From: Solwaraspora sp. WMMD1047
Lineage (GTDB): Bacteria; Actinomycetota; Actinomycetes; Mycobacteriales; Micromonosporaceae
DNA: 64,000 nt
Reading direction: 5' to 3'
NCBI RefSeq assembly: GCF_029626155.1
Contig: NZ_JARUBL010000001.1
Location: forward strand, 7,220,501-7,284,500
How positions within the stretch are numbered: position 1 is the first letter of the stretch; every line of letters begins with the position of its first letter. This document shows positions 43,682 through 52,887 of the stretch, one piece after another. The translations under genes and the position numbers were made by a program. Under the pieces are notes generated by a model that ran no database searches, was not told the DNA's origin, and saw nothing but the letters and a program-made list of their open reading frames with translations.

Positions 43682-45423
43682 CGACGGCGCCGCCCAGCGT
43701 CCACGCTGCGCGCCTGACCCGCTGCACCGTCTGCCGACAGCAGCCGGTGGCCATGCGCGGAGTGAAATTCTGCTTCACCTGCTGGCCCGGCGGCCCGGTG
43801 ACACCGCCCCCGTGTGTGCGGTGCGGCGCCAAGACCGGCTACTTCACCGCCGGTCTGTGCCGGCGCTGCCACCGCTACGCGCCGCCCGAGGTCGATGCCT
43901 GCCGGGACTGCTACGCGTGGGGTGCCGTGCGCAACCAGAGCTGGCTGTGCTTCGGCTGCACGCAGTGGCGCCATGCCAGCCCGGGTACCGGTGTCTGCAT
44001 CTGCTGCGGACGGGTGGTGCACCTCGCGCCTACGGGGACCGGGGTATGCCGGCTCTGCTACCGGCAAGCGGTGCTGCACCGCAAGCCCAACGGAGACCTG
44101 GACTTCGCGGAGGCTAACCGGTACGGACAGCAGTTGTTCCTGGCGAACATGTTCCACCGCAACACGACCGGCACGCCGAGCGACGCGCTACAGCATCGGC
44201 TCGGGCCGCCCGACGATGGCAGCCTCGTATGGCCCGCCTGGCAGCAGCTCACCCTGCTGCCCGCCACGCTGAGAACCCTGACCGGTCGCGACCGCGCCGA
44301 CCTGCAACGCCGCGCCGACCCACGGCAGGCTGCTGAACTCGACGAGCACGCCGCGGCGATCGCGGCGCGACTCGGCTGGACCGACCGGCTGCGGCGCGAG
44401 GTATGCATCGGCCTGCGCATCGTGATCGGGCTGAGGGACCACCGCGACGATCCGGTCCGGGCCAGCGACGTGACACTGCTCAGCACGATCAGACTTCCCG
44501 TCGACGCCGTGACCCGGGTCCTCGACGACGCCGGCATGCTGGTCGATGACCGCGTGCGCGCCCTCGACGCATGGGCGACCGCCCAGATCAGCCGTCTCCC
44601 GGACACGATGGCGGCAGAGCTGAACCTGTGGTTCGAGGTCATGAAGCACGGAAGCACCACCCCGCCGCGGCGACGGCCACGCAGCGAGACCACCATCCAG
44701 CTGCACCTGTGCTGGGCACTACCCACGCTGCTGCGGTGGGCGACAGCGGGGCACCACAGTCTGCGCGAAATCACCCGCGACGACGTGGTCCGTGCGCTGC
44801 CGCCGTCAGGAAACCCGCGGTCGCAGGTCGGCCAAGGGCTCAAGTCGATCTTTCGGCTGCTCAAGGCCCGGAAGATGGTCTTCACCGACCCGACCGCCCG
44901 GATCACCACCGGCCGCCACGAAACCCGGCAGCCGCTCCCGGTCGACCTTTCCGCGCTACGGCAGGCCCTGGCCTCGGACAACCCTGCGCACGCCGCGGTC
45001 GCCGCGCTCATCGCCTTCCACGGACTGCGCACCAGCCAGGTGCAGATGCTGCGGCTCACCGACGTCCGCGACCGAGTGCTGCACGTCGACGACCGGGCGA
45101 TACCGCTGGCCGAGCCCGTCCAGCAAGCACTGACCGCCTGGCTCGACCACCGCCGCAGCCGGTGGCCACGCACCAACAACGTCTACCTGTTCGTGAGCAC
45201 CCGGACCGCCAACACCGACGCTCCCGTCAGCCGAACCTGGATCTGGAAGGCCACCGGACCCCGGTTGTCCGCCACCGACATCCGTCAAGACCGCATCCTC
45301 GACGAAGCCCAGGCGACCAACGGAGACGTCCGCCGGCTGGCCGACCTGTTCGGCCTGAGCATTGCGGCCGGCAACCGCTACGCCGCCACCGTCGAACACC
45401 CTGACCTCACCGCGCTCACCTAA
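43678..45423 (+). CDS. Zinc-ribbon protein with a degenerate tyrosine-recombinase domain (581 aa)
   Basis: The first 140 residues carry repeated zinc knuckles (CTVCRQQPVAMRGVKFCFTC, CVRCGAKTGYFTAGLCRRCH and CICCGRVVHLAPTGTGVCRL). The C-terminal part looks like a tyrosine recombinase: LIAFHGLRTSQVQMLRLTD holds the first Arg. The box that should be HxLRH reads TDIRQDR, and the second His is Leu in LFGLSIAAGNRYA; only the Tyr region is recognisable. It is likely non-catalytic, acting as a DNA-binding partner of the recombinase at 42262. Confidence 0.75.
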   Translation: MTTAPPSVHAARLTRCTVCRQQPVAMRGVKFCFTCWPGGPVTPPPCVRCGAKTGYFTAGLCRRCHRYAPPEVDACRDCYAWGAVRNQSWLCFGCTQWRHASPGTGVCICCGRVVHLAPTGTGVCRLCYRQAVLHRKPNGDLDFAEANRYGQQLFLANMFHRNTTGTPSDALQHRLGPPDDGSLVWPAWQQLTLLPATLRTLTGRDRADLQRRADPRQAAELDEHAAAIAARLGWTDRLRREVCIGLRIVIGLRDHRDDPVRASDVTLLSTIRLPVDAVTRVLDDAGMLVDDRVRALDAWATAQISRLPDTMAAELNLWFEVMKHGSTTPPRRRPRSETTIQLHLCWALPTLLRWATAGHHSLREITRDDVVRALPPSGNPRSQVGQGLKSIFRLLKARKMVFTDPTARITTGRHETRQPLPVDLSALRQALASDNPAHAAVAALIAFHGLRTSQVQMLRLTDVRDRVLHVDDRAIPLAEPVQQALTAWLDHRRSRWPRTNNVYLFVSTRTANTDAPVSRTWIWKATGPRLSATDIRQDRILDEAQATNGDVRRLADLFGLSIAAGNRYAATVEHPDLTALT

Positions 45424-45706
45424 CCTGTCACGGGCGGCGTGCCGTCAGACTCCTGTGACTCAGAGTGAACAGCAGCGGAGCTCCCCCTACACGTCGACCA
45501 CGCCCGCAGCCGATCACCGGCCAGTGAACGGGGAACCGCCATATTCAGGCTGACCGAAAGGCCGTCAGCACGCGATCGGCGAGCACCGAAAACCCCAGAT
45601 ACAGATGACTCGGCCCAACAACGGCCTCGAGGAACTCCCAGGCGGCTCAGCGTGGCATCCACTTGCGGTACGCGCCCGTGTGGGATCTCAAGGTCGGGGG
45701 GCCGGG
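45424..45706. other. Intergenic region with no supported gene
   Basis: No credible ORF was found between the recombinase module and the SpoU methyltransferase, which face each other. A terminator is expected but no strong hairpin was evident. Confidence 0.4.
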
Positions 45707-46225
45707 TCAGGTGAGGCCCGCGAGTTTGTAAAGCACCAGGGAGCCGGCGACGGCGACGTTGAGGCTGTGGCCAGTTCCCACCATGGGTATCTCCACTGCG
45801 TAGTGGATCAGGTCGAGGGCCTGGGGTGGGATGCCGGTGGCCTCGTGGCCGAGGATCATGATGGTCCGGCGGTCTGCGACGGGGAGATCGGCCAAGCGGA
45901 TCGCTTCGTCGGCCAGTTCCACCCCAACCATGCGCGAGCCGTTGGCACGCTCCATCGCAAGCCAGCCGGCGGGATCCCCGACTCGGTGCACGCAGCTGGG
46001 CCGGCGCAGCGTATTGCCCCGTGCGAGGGCTTCGTCGACCCACCGGAACGGTGGTACGGCCAAGCAGGCACCCACCGCGTCGCAGGTACGGAGAAGTGTG
46101 CCGAGGTTCGTCCCGTGCAGTGGCCACAACGCGGCCGCGACGAGATGTCCCCAACAGCGATGTCCGCGGGGTCGCCGAGCGGCTCGAAGGTCCTTACGGG
46201 AACGCACCCGGATCGCAGGGCTCAC
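45707..46225 (-). CDS. TrmH/SpoU-family RNA methyltransferase (172 aa)
   Basis: The three SPOUT motifs are present: NLGTLLRTCDAVGA (motif 1), IMILGHEATGIPPQALDLI (motif 2) and VEIPMVGTGHSLNVAVAGSL (motif 3, the trefoil knot). Such enzymes 2'-O-methylate tRNA or rRNA using SAM. The GTG at 46225 gives the usual size of about 170 aa. It is carried within the 11-kb element; the reason is unknown. Confidence 0.8.
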   Translation of the reverse strand: MSPAIRVRSRKDLRAARRPRGHRCWGHLVAAALWPLHGTNLGTLLRTCDAVGACLAVPPFRWVDEALARGNTLRRPSCVHRVGDPAGWLAMERANGSRMVGVELADEAIRLADLPVADRRTIMILGHEATGIPPQALDLIHYAVEIPMVGTGHSLNVAVAGSLVLYKLAGLT

Positions 46226-46696
46226 CGGAGGGGAGCGATCATGCCCCAAGGATCGAGAATCATCAGGTAAGGGCACTTCGCGGCGCACCCGGGCCATCGT
46301 TGACGACAACGTCGCCGTTGAGGATAGCCGCGACAGGCAAGGCGCGCCAACGAAGATCGATTGACGGCCTGCCTTCGCGACACCCGCGCCCGTGCACGGT
46401 CGGCCCCGGTAGGTACACCGTCATGCTTGATATGCATGTAATCCTTGTTGGCCAACGGCATGTTTGTGCTGGTGGATCGTGTATTGACGGGTGCCTGGAT
46501 GTCGTTGTGGACTTTCGCTCATCCCGCGACCGCCTTCTCTACAACCACCCTGACACACGCGGATGCGTCGCCGCCTTGCTTGAGCCGAATGCATGGAAAT
46601 CGTGCACGTCCGGAGGTGCTGCAGGGTGCGCCGCCGGCCGCTACGGGCGTTCGTCACGCGGCGTGCAACTGGATCAAGCTCCTCGGGTTCGGCCTG
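46226..46696. other. Intergenic stretch with no supported gene
   Basis: GC content falls locally near 46430-46460. ORFs such as 46445..46909 (plus) have poor coding character and overlap the DUF6308 gene in antisense. Confidence 0.45.
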
Positions 46697-47344
46697 TCAC
46701 CAACCGCGGTCCTTTCCCTCTCGCCAAGCGATCACGTCGAACACACGCAACGGAGTCACGGCCGCCGACAAGCCAGCCGCTCCATGGAGATGCACCAGCC
46801 GTTCATGCAACGCATGATGCTGCTCGCGCAGGGCCACCCGAACCGGTTCCCACTGGTGCTTGTGGGTGCCAGTTACCTTCGCGACGACCTTGTCCCAGAT
46901 GGGGCGTAGCCGCGGACGCTTGCGGGCGATCAGCTTCGTCGCAGTCGTCGTGTCGATACCCGGAATGTCTCGCAGCGCGGTTTGCAGCCGCCAACCCGGC
47001 CAGCAGTCATCCGTGAGCGGCTCGTCCTCGCCAACCAGGTCGCGGTCAGGGCCGAGTTCCGCCAGCAGGTCACCGAGCTCGGCGGCACGGTCACGCAAGA
47101 GCACAGCCGCCGCCCTTGGCGGCACCCGTACCGAGAGGAACGTGATCGCCAGCAGGTCATCAGCGGTAAACCGATCGACGTCCGCAGTCCGCGTACCCGT
47201 GCTATCCCATCCATCGAAGGCAGCACCCGCTGCGGCACCTGCGCTCGTCACCGCGTCACCGTAGTAGCGGCGGAGCAGGCTTAAAGCAGGCTTGTCATCC
47301 GAAGTAGCGAGGGCGTCTGGAAGCTGAAACGGCATACGGTCCAT
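46697..47344 (-). CDS. DUF6308-family protein (215 aa)
   Basis: The sequence LRRYYGDAVTSAGAAAGAAF, FTADDLLAITFLSVRVPPRA, LRDIPGIDTTTATKLIARKR and RPIWDKVVAKVTG is typical of DUF6308, an actinobacterial family of unknown function with a helix-hairpin-helix-like turn (IPGIDTTTATKL). MPFQLPDAL at 47335 is an alternative start. It lies in the cargo region of the 11-kb element, divergent from the NLR-like pair. Confidence 0.75.
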   Translation of the reverse strand: MDRMPFQLPDALATSDDKPALSLLRRYYGDAVTSAGAAAGAAFDGWDSTGTRTADVDRFTADDLLAITFLSVRVPPRAAAVLLRDRAAELGDLLAELGPDRDLVGEDEPLTDDCWPGWRLQTALRDIPGIDTTTATKLIARKRPRLRPIWDKVVAKVTGTHKHQWEPVRVALREQHHALHERLVHLHGAAGLSAAVTPLRVFDVIAWREGKDRGW

Positions 47345-47773
47345 CCTGCCGACGAGTCCATCGCGGAGCCTCCGGCGAAACGGTCGCTTCCGCTCAGCCG
47401 TCTGGTGCCCCCCGGGACCGTTCCTTGCGCCATGACCCGGTCACCCGGCCGTCAGAGCGACCACCTCGAAGTCAGACGGGCACTCTCGGGCTAATTTGTT
47501 CGTCGTCCGCTGGCACCGCCGCCTACCCTCCGTGAGCCTCGACCGGCGCCCCGGACGCACGCTCGTGCTTGACAGTGCGAGCCCGGCGTGTACGAGTTAG
47601 CTGATTACCGTATATCTACTGAGGCGAGTATGTCCGTAGTGCGGACAGTCTTGTCCCGGTGAGTGCCGTGCGCCGCCTGTGACGGGGTGTTCAGGGACAC
47701 GCTGCCTGGCCGGTCGTTTGGGTCAGGATTCTGTCAGTGTCGCTGGTGGATGCCGTGGTCGATGATGGCAGGT
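47345..47773. promoter_or_regulatory. Promoter region of the NLR-like pair
   Basis: An AT-richer patch (GATTACCGTATATCTACTGA near 47604) is followed by the short palindrome TGTCCGTAGTGCGGACA at about 47632-47648, both upstream of the effector-like gene. This is a plausible promoter with operator. No gene is supported. Confidence 0.4.
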
Positions 47774-48217
47774 ATGGCGCGTGGTGGCGGGATGACGTGG
47801 CTGGGCTGGCTTGTTGCGGGTTTGCTGGCGGTAATTGCCGGGGTGTGGGTGTTGGTGACTCGGTTGACGGCGGATCAGTTGAGTCGGGCTGATCAGGTGG
47901 CCAGTGTGGTGGCTGCGGTGGTGGCGGTGGGTGGTGTGCCGCTCGCGGTGTACGGGGCGGTCCTGGCCCGGCGTGCGCTTGTGTCGGCGGGTCCGTCGCA
48001 GGCCGCCGGTGGTGGCCTGGTGCAGCGGGTCCGCGCAGGCGGTGACGCGACTGTGGCCGGCCGGGACCTGACGGTCGGCCGGGGCGAGGGCCGGGGCCGG
48101 TGGGGTTCCGGGCGACCGGGTGGCGATCGGGTCGAGAAGCAGGATGTGCGGGCTGACCGGGACGCGATGGTGGCCGGCCGGGATCTGAATGTCGAGGACG
48201 GGCGGGACCTGGGGTGA
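47774..48217 (+). CDS. Two-helix membrane protein with AGRD motifs, putative NLR partner/effector (147 aa)
   Basis: Two transmembrane helices are visible (about 9-29, LGWLVAGLLAVIAGVWVLV, and 42-66, VASVVAAVVAVGGVPLAVYG). The C-terminal tail has two copies of a motif: RAGGDATVAGRDLTV (87-101) and DVRADRDAMVAGRDLNV (about 124-140). The same motif is at the N-terminus of the next gene, which overlaps it as GTGA. Shared short motifs between a small effector and an adjacent NLR-like protein are the hallmark of amyloid-type signalling pairs. A membrane-acting effector is inferred. The ATG at 47792 is an alternative start. Confidence 0.7.
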   Translation: MARGGGMTWLGWLVAGLLAVIAGVWVLVTRLTADQLSRADQVASVVAAVVAVGGVPLAVYGAVLARRALVSAGPSQAAGGGLVQRVRAGGDATVAGRDLTVGRGEGRGRWGSGRPGGDRVEKQDVRADRDAMVAGRDLNVEDGRDLG

Positions 48218-51200
48218 CCGCGTTGGACGGGCTGCCGGGCGACGATGTGGTCGGCGGGCGTCGTCAGAATGTCGTTGCCGGCCGGGACGCGTACGTTGCC
48301 GGCGGGGACCTGATCATCAACGAGTCGGGTGTGCCGTTATACACGATGGACAGGTTCGTGGACCTGCCTGCGGCGGGACTGGTCGAGCTGACCGAATCGC
48401 GGCGGCAGCCGAGCAGGTTGCTGACCGCGCGACGCCAGGCGATCGTGTTCACCGGTCGTGTCGCTGAGCTGGCGGCGCTGCGGCAGTGGCAGGACGATCC
48501 GGCCGTGCGCCGGGTGTGGGCGTGGCATGGCCCGGGTGGGCAGGGTAAGACCCGCCTCGCCCAGCAGTTGGGCCAGCAGAGCGTGGCTGCGGGGTGGCGG
48601 GTCGCGGTGGCCGGGCACCACGACGCGGCTCCGCCGGAGGCGGACGCGAAACCGTTGGGAACGCCGTGGCGGTGGTTGCCGGCCGGACGCCGGCCGCTGC
48701 TGCTGCTGCTCGACTACGCGGAACGGTGGCCTGTTCACGACCTATTGCGGCTACTGACCGACTGCCGGGCCCGGGCGCCGAAGGTGCGGGTCCTGCTCCT
48801 GGCCCGGTCGGTCGACTGGTGGCCCACGATCGCCGCCGAACTGCCCCGGCTCGGATACACCGCTGACACGTTTGACGACGGCGAGCCGCGTCTGCTGGCG
48901 GCGCTGGCCGGAGACGGGCCGGGCCGGCGCGTGCTGTTCGAGGCGGCCTGCCAGCGGTTCACAGATATATACCAGCCGGACAGGCCCGAGTCTGGCTGGC
49001 CCGGCCGGTGGCAGCCGCCCGGGGATCTGGGCGACGACCGGGTGTACGGAACCATCCTGGGTATCCATATGACGGCGCTGGCCACCGTCGACGCCTACAC
49101 CCGGCAGGCCGCTCCGCCGCGCTCGGCCGGTGACGTGACCCGCTATCTGCTGGACCGGGAGCGTGCCTACTGGTCGCGGCTGCACGGCGGCGCCCCGGAT
49201 ATCGTGATCGCGGCGGCGCGCACGGTGTTGCTGGCCTGCCTGGCCGGGCCGCAGTCCCGCGATGACGGGATCCGGCTGCTTGCACGCACCGGGCTGGCCG
49301 ACGAGACCGCGGGGCAGAAGCTGCTCGACGCCCACGACCGCTGTTACCCGTCACCCGGTACGAGCACGGTGCTGGAACCGATGTACCCCGACCGGCTCGC
49401 TGAGGACTTCATCGCGTTGAGCCTGCCCGCCAGTCCTGCCGGGGAATCGGTCACCGCCAGCGGGCACACCGACTCCTGGGCGGCGACGACACTGCTCACC
49501 GCCCACCGCACTGCGGATGACACCCTCACCTACACACCCGGCCCGCTGACTACCCGTACTGACGGGCAGGAACCGCCGGCCCACACCGCCCGGATCCTGA
49601 TCTTCCTGGCTGCCGCGGCCGGCCGGCACCCGCACGTCCACGGCTGGCTGCACACCCTGCTGAGCACCGACCCGACGCTGGCGGTACACGCCGGCGGGAC
49701 CGCACTGACCGCCGTCGCCGGGTATACCAGCCCCGCCCTCGCCGAAACCATCCACGCCCTGCTGCCTGAACGCTCCCTGGACCTTGACCCTGCCGCCGCT
49801 GTGCTGGCCCAGCACCTGCTCGACCACACCGACGGCAGCGACGAACAACGCGCCCGGCACTCCAGCAACCTCGCAATCCGACTCGCGAACACCGGCCGGC
49901 GCCAGCAGGCCCTGGCCCCGGCCGAGGAAGCCACCGGCATCTACCGCCGGCTGGCCGTAGCGAACCCGGACGCCTACCTGACCGACCTCGCCGGGTCGTT
50001 GAACAACCTCGGCACCTTCCTGTCCGAGCTGGGGCGCCGCGAGCAGGCCCTGGCCCCGGCCGAGGAAGCCACCGGCATCTACCGCCGGCTGGCCGTAGCG
50101 AACCCGGACGCCTACCTACCCGACCTCGCCGCGTCGTTGAACAACCTCGGCACCTTCCTGTCCGAGCTGGGGCGCCGCGAGCAGGCCCTGGCCCCGGCCG
50201 AGGAAGCCGTCACCATCCGGCGCCGGCTGGCTGCGGCGAACCCGGACGCCTACCTACCCGACCTCGCCGGGTCGTTGAACAACCTCGGCACCTTCCTGTC
50301 CGAGCTGGGGCGCCGCGAGCAGGCCCTGGCCCCGGCCGAGGAAGCCGTCACCATCCGGCGCCGGCTGGCTGCGGCGAACCCGGACGCCTACCTGCCCGAC
50401 CTCGCCATGTCGTTGAACAACCTCGGCAACCGCCTGTCCGAGCTGGGGCGCCGCGAGCAGGCCCTGGCCCCGGCCGAGGAAGCCACCGGCATCTACCGCC
50501 GGCTGGCCGTAGCGAACCCGGACGCCTACCTGACCGACCTCGCCGGGTCGTTGAACAACCTCGGCAACCGCCTGTCCGAGCTGGGGCGCCGCGAGCAGGC
50601 CCTGGCCCCGGCCGAGGAAGCCACCGGCATCTACCGCCGGCTGGCCGTAGCGAACCCGGACGCCTACCTGCCCGACCTCGCCATGTCGTTGAACAACCTC
50701 GGCATCCGCCTGGCCGGGCTGGGGCGCCGCGAGCAGGCCCTGGCCCCGGCCGAGGAAGCCGTCACCATCCGGCGCCGGCTGGCCGTAGCGAACCCGGACG
50801 CCTACCTACCCGACCTCGCCATGTCGTTGAACAACCTCGGCATCCGCCTGGCCGGGCTGGGGCGCCGCGAGCAGGCCCTGGCCCCGGCCGAGGAAGCCAC
50901 CGGCATCTACCGCCGGCTGGCCGTAGCGAACCCGGACGCCTACCTGCCCGACCTCGCCATGTCGTTGAACAACCTCGGCAACCGCCTGGCCGGGCTGGGG
51001 CGCCGCGAGCAGGCCCTGGCCCCGGCCGAGGAAGCCGTCACCATCCGGCGCCGGCTGGCCGTAGCGAACCCGGACGCCTACCTGCCCGACCTCGCCGGGT
51101 CGTTGAACAACCTCGGCAACATCATGTCCGGGCTGGGGCGCCGCGAGCAGGCCCTGGCCCAGGCCGAGGAAGCCACCGGCATCTACCGCCGGCTGGCCGT

Positions 51201-51624
51201 AGCGAACCCGGACGCCTACCTGCCCGACCTCGCCGGGTCGTTGAACAACCTCGGCAACATCATGTCCGGGCTGGGGCGCCGCGAGCAGGCCCTGGCCCAG
51301 GCCGAGGAAGCCACCGGCATCTACCGCCGGCTGGCCGTAGCGAACCCGGACGCCTACCTACCCAACCTCGCCATGTCATTGTGGGCGTACGGGTGGGTGT
51401 GTGTGAAGGTGAAGGCCAACTACGCCGAGGCTCTGGAATCGGTCACCGAGGCGATCAGCCTCTACCAGCCGCTCGTACGCCAACTGCCGCAGATGTTCGC
51501 CGGACAGATGTTTTCGGCCTATCGAACCCTGGCGGACGTACTCGACGGTCTTGGCCGCAATGAGGAGGCCACCAAGTTGCGCCAGCAACTCGACGAGGCG
51601 GCCAGTGGTGGGCCAGGCACGTAA
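48214..51624 (+). CDS. NLR-like P-loop NTPase with N-terminal AGRD motif and TPR array (1136 aa)
   Basis: Residues 16-36 carry the same motif as the partner (RRQNVVAGRDAYVAGGDLII). A STAND-type P-loop NTPase follows, with Walker A GPGGQGKT (106-113) and Walker B LLLLLDYAERW. Residues from about 545 form a TPR domain of 11 near-identical repeats of 46 aa. The layout (signal motif, NTPase, sensor repeats) is that of bacterial NLR-like immune proteins. It starts with GTG overlapping the partner's stop. The trigger it would sense is unknown. Confidence 0.8.
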   Translation: MTALDGLPGDDVVGGRRQNVVAGRDAYVAGGDLIINESGVPLYTMDRFVDLPAAGLVELTESRRQPSRLLTARRQAIVFTGRVAELAALRQWQDDPAVRRVWAWHGPGGQGKTRLAQQLGQQSVAAGWRVAVAGHHDAAPPEADAKPLGTPWRWLPAGRRPLLLLLDYAERWPVHDLLRLLTDCRARAPKVRVLLLARSVDWWPTIAAELPRLGYTADTFDDGEPRLLAALAGDGPGRRVLFEAACQRFTDIYQPDRPESGWPGRWQPPGDLGDDRVYGTILGIHMTALATVDAYTRQAAPPRSAGDVTRYLLDRERAYWSRLHGGAPDIVIAAARTVLLACLAGPQSRDDGIRLLARTGLADETAGQKLLDAHDRCYPSPGTSTVLEPMYPDRLAEDFIALSLPASPAGESVTASGHTDSWAATTLLTAHRTADDTLTYTPGPLTTRTDGQEPPAHTARILIFLAAAAGRHPHVHGWLHTLLSTDPTLAVHAGGTALTAVAGYTSPALAETIHALLPERSLDLDPAAAVLAQHLLDHTDGSDEQRARHSSNLAIRLANTGRRQQALAPAEEATGIYRRLAVANPDAYLTDLAGSLNNLGTFLSELGRREQALAPAEEATGIYRRLAVANPDAYLPDLAASLNNLGTFLSELGRREQALAPAEEAVTIRRRLAAANPDAYLPDLAGSLNNLGTFLSELGRREQALAPAEEAVTIRRRLAAANPDAYLPDLAMSLNNLGNRLSELGRREQALAPAEEATGIYRRLAVANPDAYLTDLAGSLNNLGNRLSELGRREQALAPAEEATGIYRRLAVANPDAYLPDLAMSLNNLGIRLAGLGRREQALAPAEEAVTIRRRLAVANPDAYLPDLAMSLNNLGIRLAGLGRREQALAPAEEATGIYRRLAVANPDAYLPDLAMSLNNLGNRLAGLGRREQALAPAEEAVTIRRRLAVANPDAYLPDLAGSLNNLGNIMSGLGRREQALAQAEEATGIYRRLAVANPDAYLPDLAGSLNNLGNIMSGLGRREQALAQAEEATGIYRRLAVANPDAYLPNLAMSLWAYGWVCVKVKANYAEALESVTEAISLYQPLVRQLPQMFAGQMFSAYRTLADVLDGLGRNEEATKLRQQLDEAASGGPGT
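49897..51381 (+). repeat. Eleven near-identical 138-bp TPR units
   Basis: GAGCAGGCCCTGG recurs at 50041, 50179, 50317, 50455, 50593, 50731, 50869, 51007, 51145 and 51283, with a variant at 49903. The unit is 138 bp (46 aa, RREQALAPAEEA...ANPDAYLPDLA). Differences cluster in short blocks: AEEATGIYRRLAV against AEEAVTIRRRLAA, and FLSELG, RLSELG, RLAGLG or IMSGLG. The blocks are shuffled among units, which points to recombination between repeats. Confidence 0.95.
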
Positions 51625-52096
51625 TGATGGTTGAGGCTCAGGGACGACCCCGGAAGGTGTGCGCGAGGGCTCCCCGGGCTCACGGGTAATAACGGCCCGT
51701 TATCCGACACAGCGGCCACCGCACGTCGATCGATCCCCGGACTCACCGCAGTCGCAATCGGCCAGCGCGGCGTGCATGACTATGCATGACCCTTGGTGCC
51801 AGAGACGCACGGATCTGCCGCCAACAGGGCGTCACCGTGGGTAACGGCGGTTTGGTCGTCTACTCGGACGTAGGCTTCCGTTACGTTCTTGGAGCCCCTG
51901 TTGTGGCGGTGTTGGCCAGCGGTTTCGGCATGACTCATGGCTCCTGTCGTCATGACCTCAGAGGTGGTGTCACCGGGACCGCAAGGCCGTTCGTGACCGC
52001 TGAGAGGGACCTGGCCGGTGTTTGAGGCCTTTGTAACGTGGCTGCCGGCGCGTCGTCCGTGGCTGGCCTACCCACGTGACATGGAGCGGCCACCGG
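51625..52096. promoter_or_regulatory. Intergenic region with a cluster of TAACGG half-sites
   Basis: It holds the palindrome ATAACGG-C-CCGTTAT at 51689-51703, and a wider pair GTAACGG (51841-51847) and CCGTTAC (51878-51884). No gene is supported. The half-sites suggest an operator region between the NLR-like gene and the convergent membrane-protein gene. Confidence 0.35.
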
Positions 52097-52465
52097 TCAG
52101 AGGGAGACTTCGATGTCCAGCAGCGAGAGGACGATGCCGACAGCCATGGCGATGATCGAGATGCCGGCCAGGACCCGCCCTACCAGGTCGTTGATTGCCT
52201 GGGTTCTCTCTGTAACCCGACTGCGCAGCAGTTCAATAACTAGGTTGACAAGCGACGTGAGGAACAGGGCGAATATGACGACATAGGCAAAAGCGCTTGG
52301 GGTCACGTAGCCAGCCGCAACCGCTACCAGGTAGATGATCGCGGCAGCGATGAGGTTCGCTAGGACGTTGACCAGTACGTCTCGCACGAAGGATCGCTTG
52401 GGCGCTGGGGGTGTGGTCACCAGAACAGGATGACTGGGGGACGCCACACCGTCGGGGGCGCCCAA
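52097..52465 (-). CDS. Small membrane protein (122 aa)
   Basis: Three hydrophobic helices are visible: VLANLIAAAIIYLVAVAAGY, AYVVIFALFLTSLVNLVIEL and VLAGISIIAMAVGIVLSLL. A charged linker (LRSRVTERTQAINDLVGR) lies before the last. The TTG at 52465 starts the longest reading; a GTG at 52447 is also possible. It is carried in the 11-kb element, and may be a partner of the immune pair, but no shared motif was seen. Confidence 0.6.
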   Translation of the reverse strand: MGAPDGVASPSHPVLVTTPPAPKRSFVRDVLVNVLANLIAAAIIYLVAVAAGYVTPSAFAYVVIFALFLTSLVNLVIELLRSRVTERTQAINDLVGRVLAGISIIAMAVGIVLSLLDIEVSL

Positions 52466-52887
52466 ACCGCTGAGCTGGACTGAACGTGACTACCAAGATC
52501 GACTGCGCTCTTCTGGCTCCCCTCTAGGTCAAGGGCTCATGGCAGGTTTGTTCTAGGCTGTTGGTGGCGGGTCCGGGTTGTGACTTGTCCGAAGAGGCGG
52601 CTATCGGGATGAGGCCGTCCGCGCTGGATTGCAGAGCCGCTCCCGAGTGTCCTCCCGGGCCCGTTTCCCCAGTTCTGCTGGTTCTGGCGTCGTGGACTCC
52701 TGGTAACCCAGCGTGAGACGCGGGGTGGAGGGCACTGGATCGGCAGCCCGCCAACGGAGCCGAAGCGGCAGACCTCCCGGCGTGTGTACGTCTGGCGTAC
52801 CTGGCTCTGCGCCGGAGCCCGTACGCCGACAAGTGGGGCCTGTCCAGCTTCCTTGCCCGCCATCCCCCAGGGTGACAGCATCTGCGC
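52466..52887. other. Intergenic stretch with no supported gene
   Basis: ORFs on the minus strand crossing this stretch are antisense to the gene at 52888 and lack domain-like sequence. I see no repeats. Confidence 0.4.

Noticed and set aside
49897..51381. Regular repeats that could be mistaken for a CRISPR array
   Set aside because: The 138-bp units are contiguous, keep one open frame and encode a TPR motif; there are no spacers.
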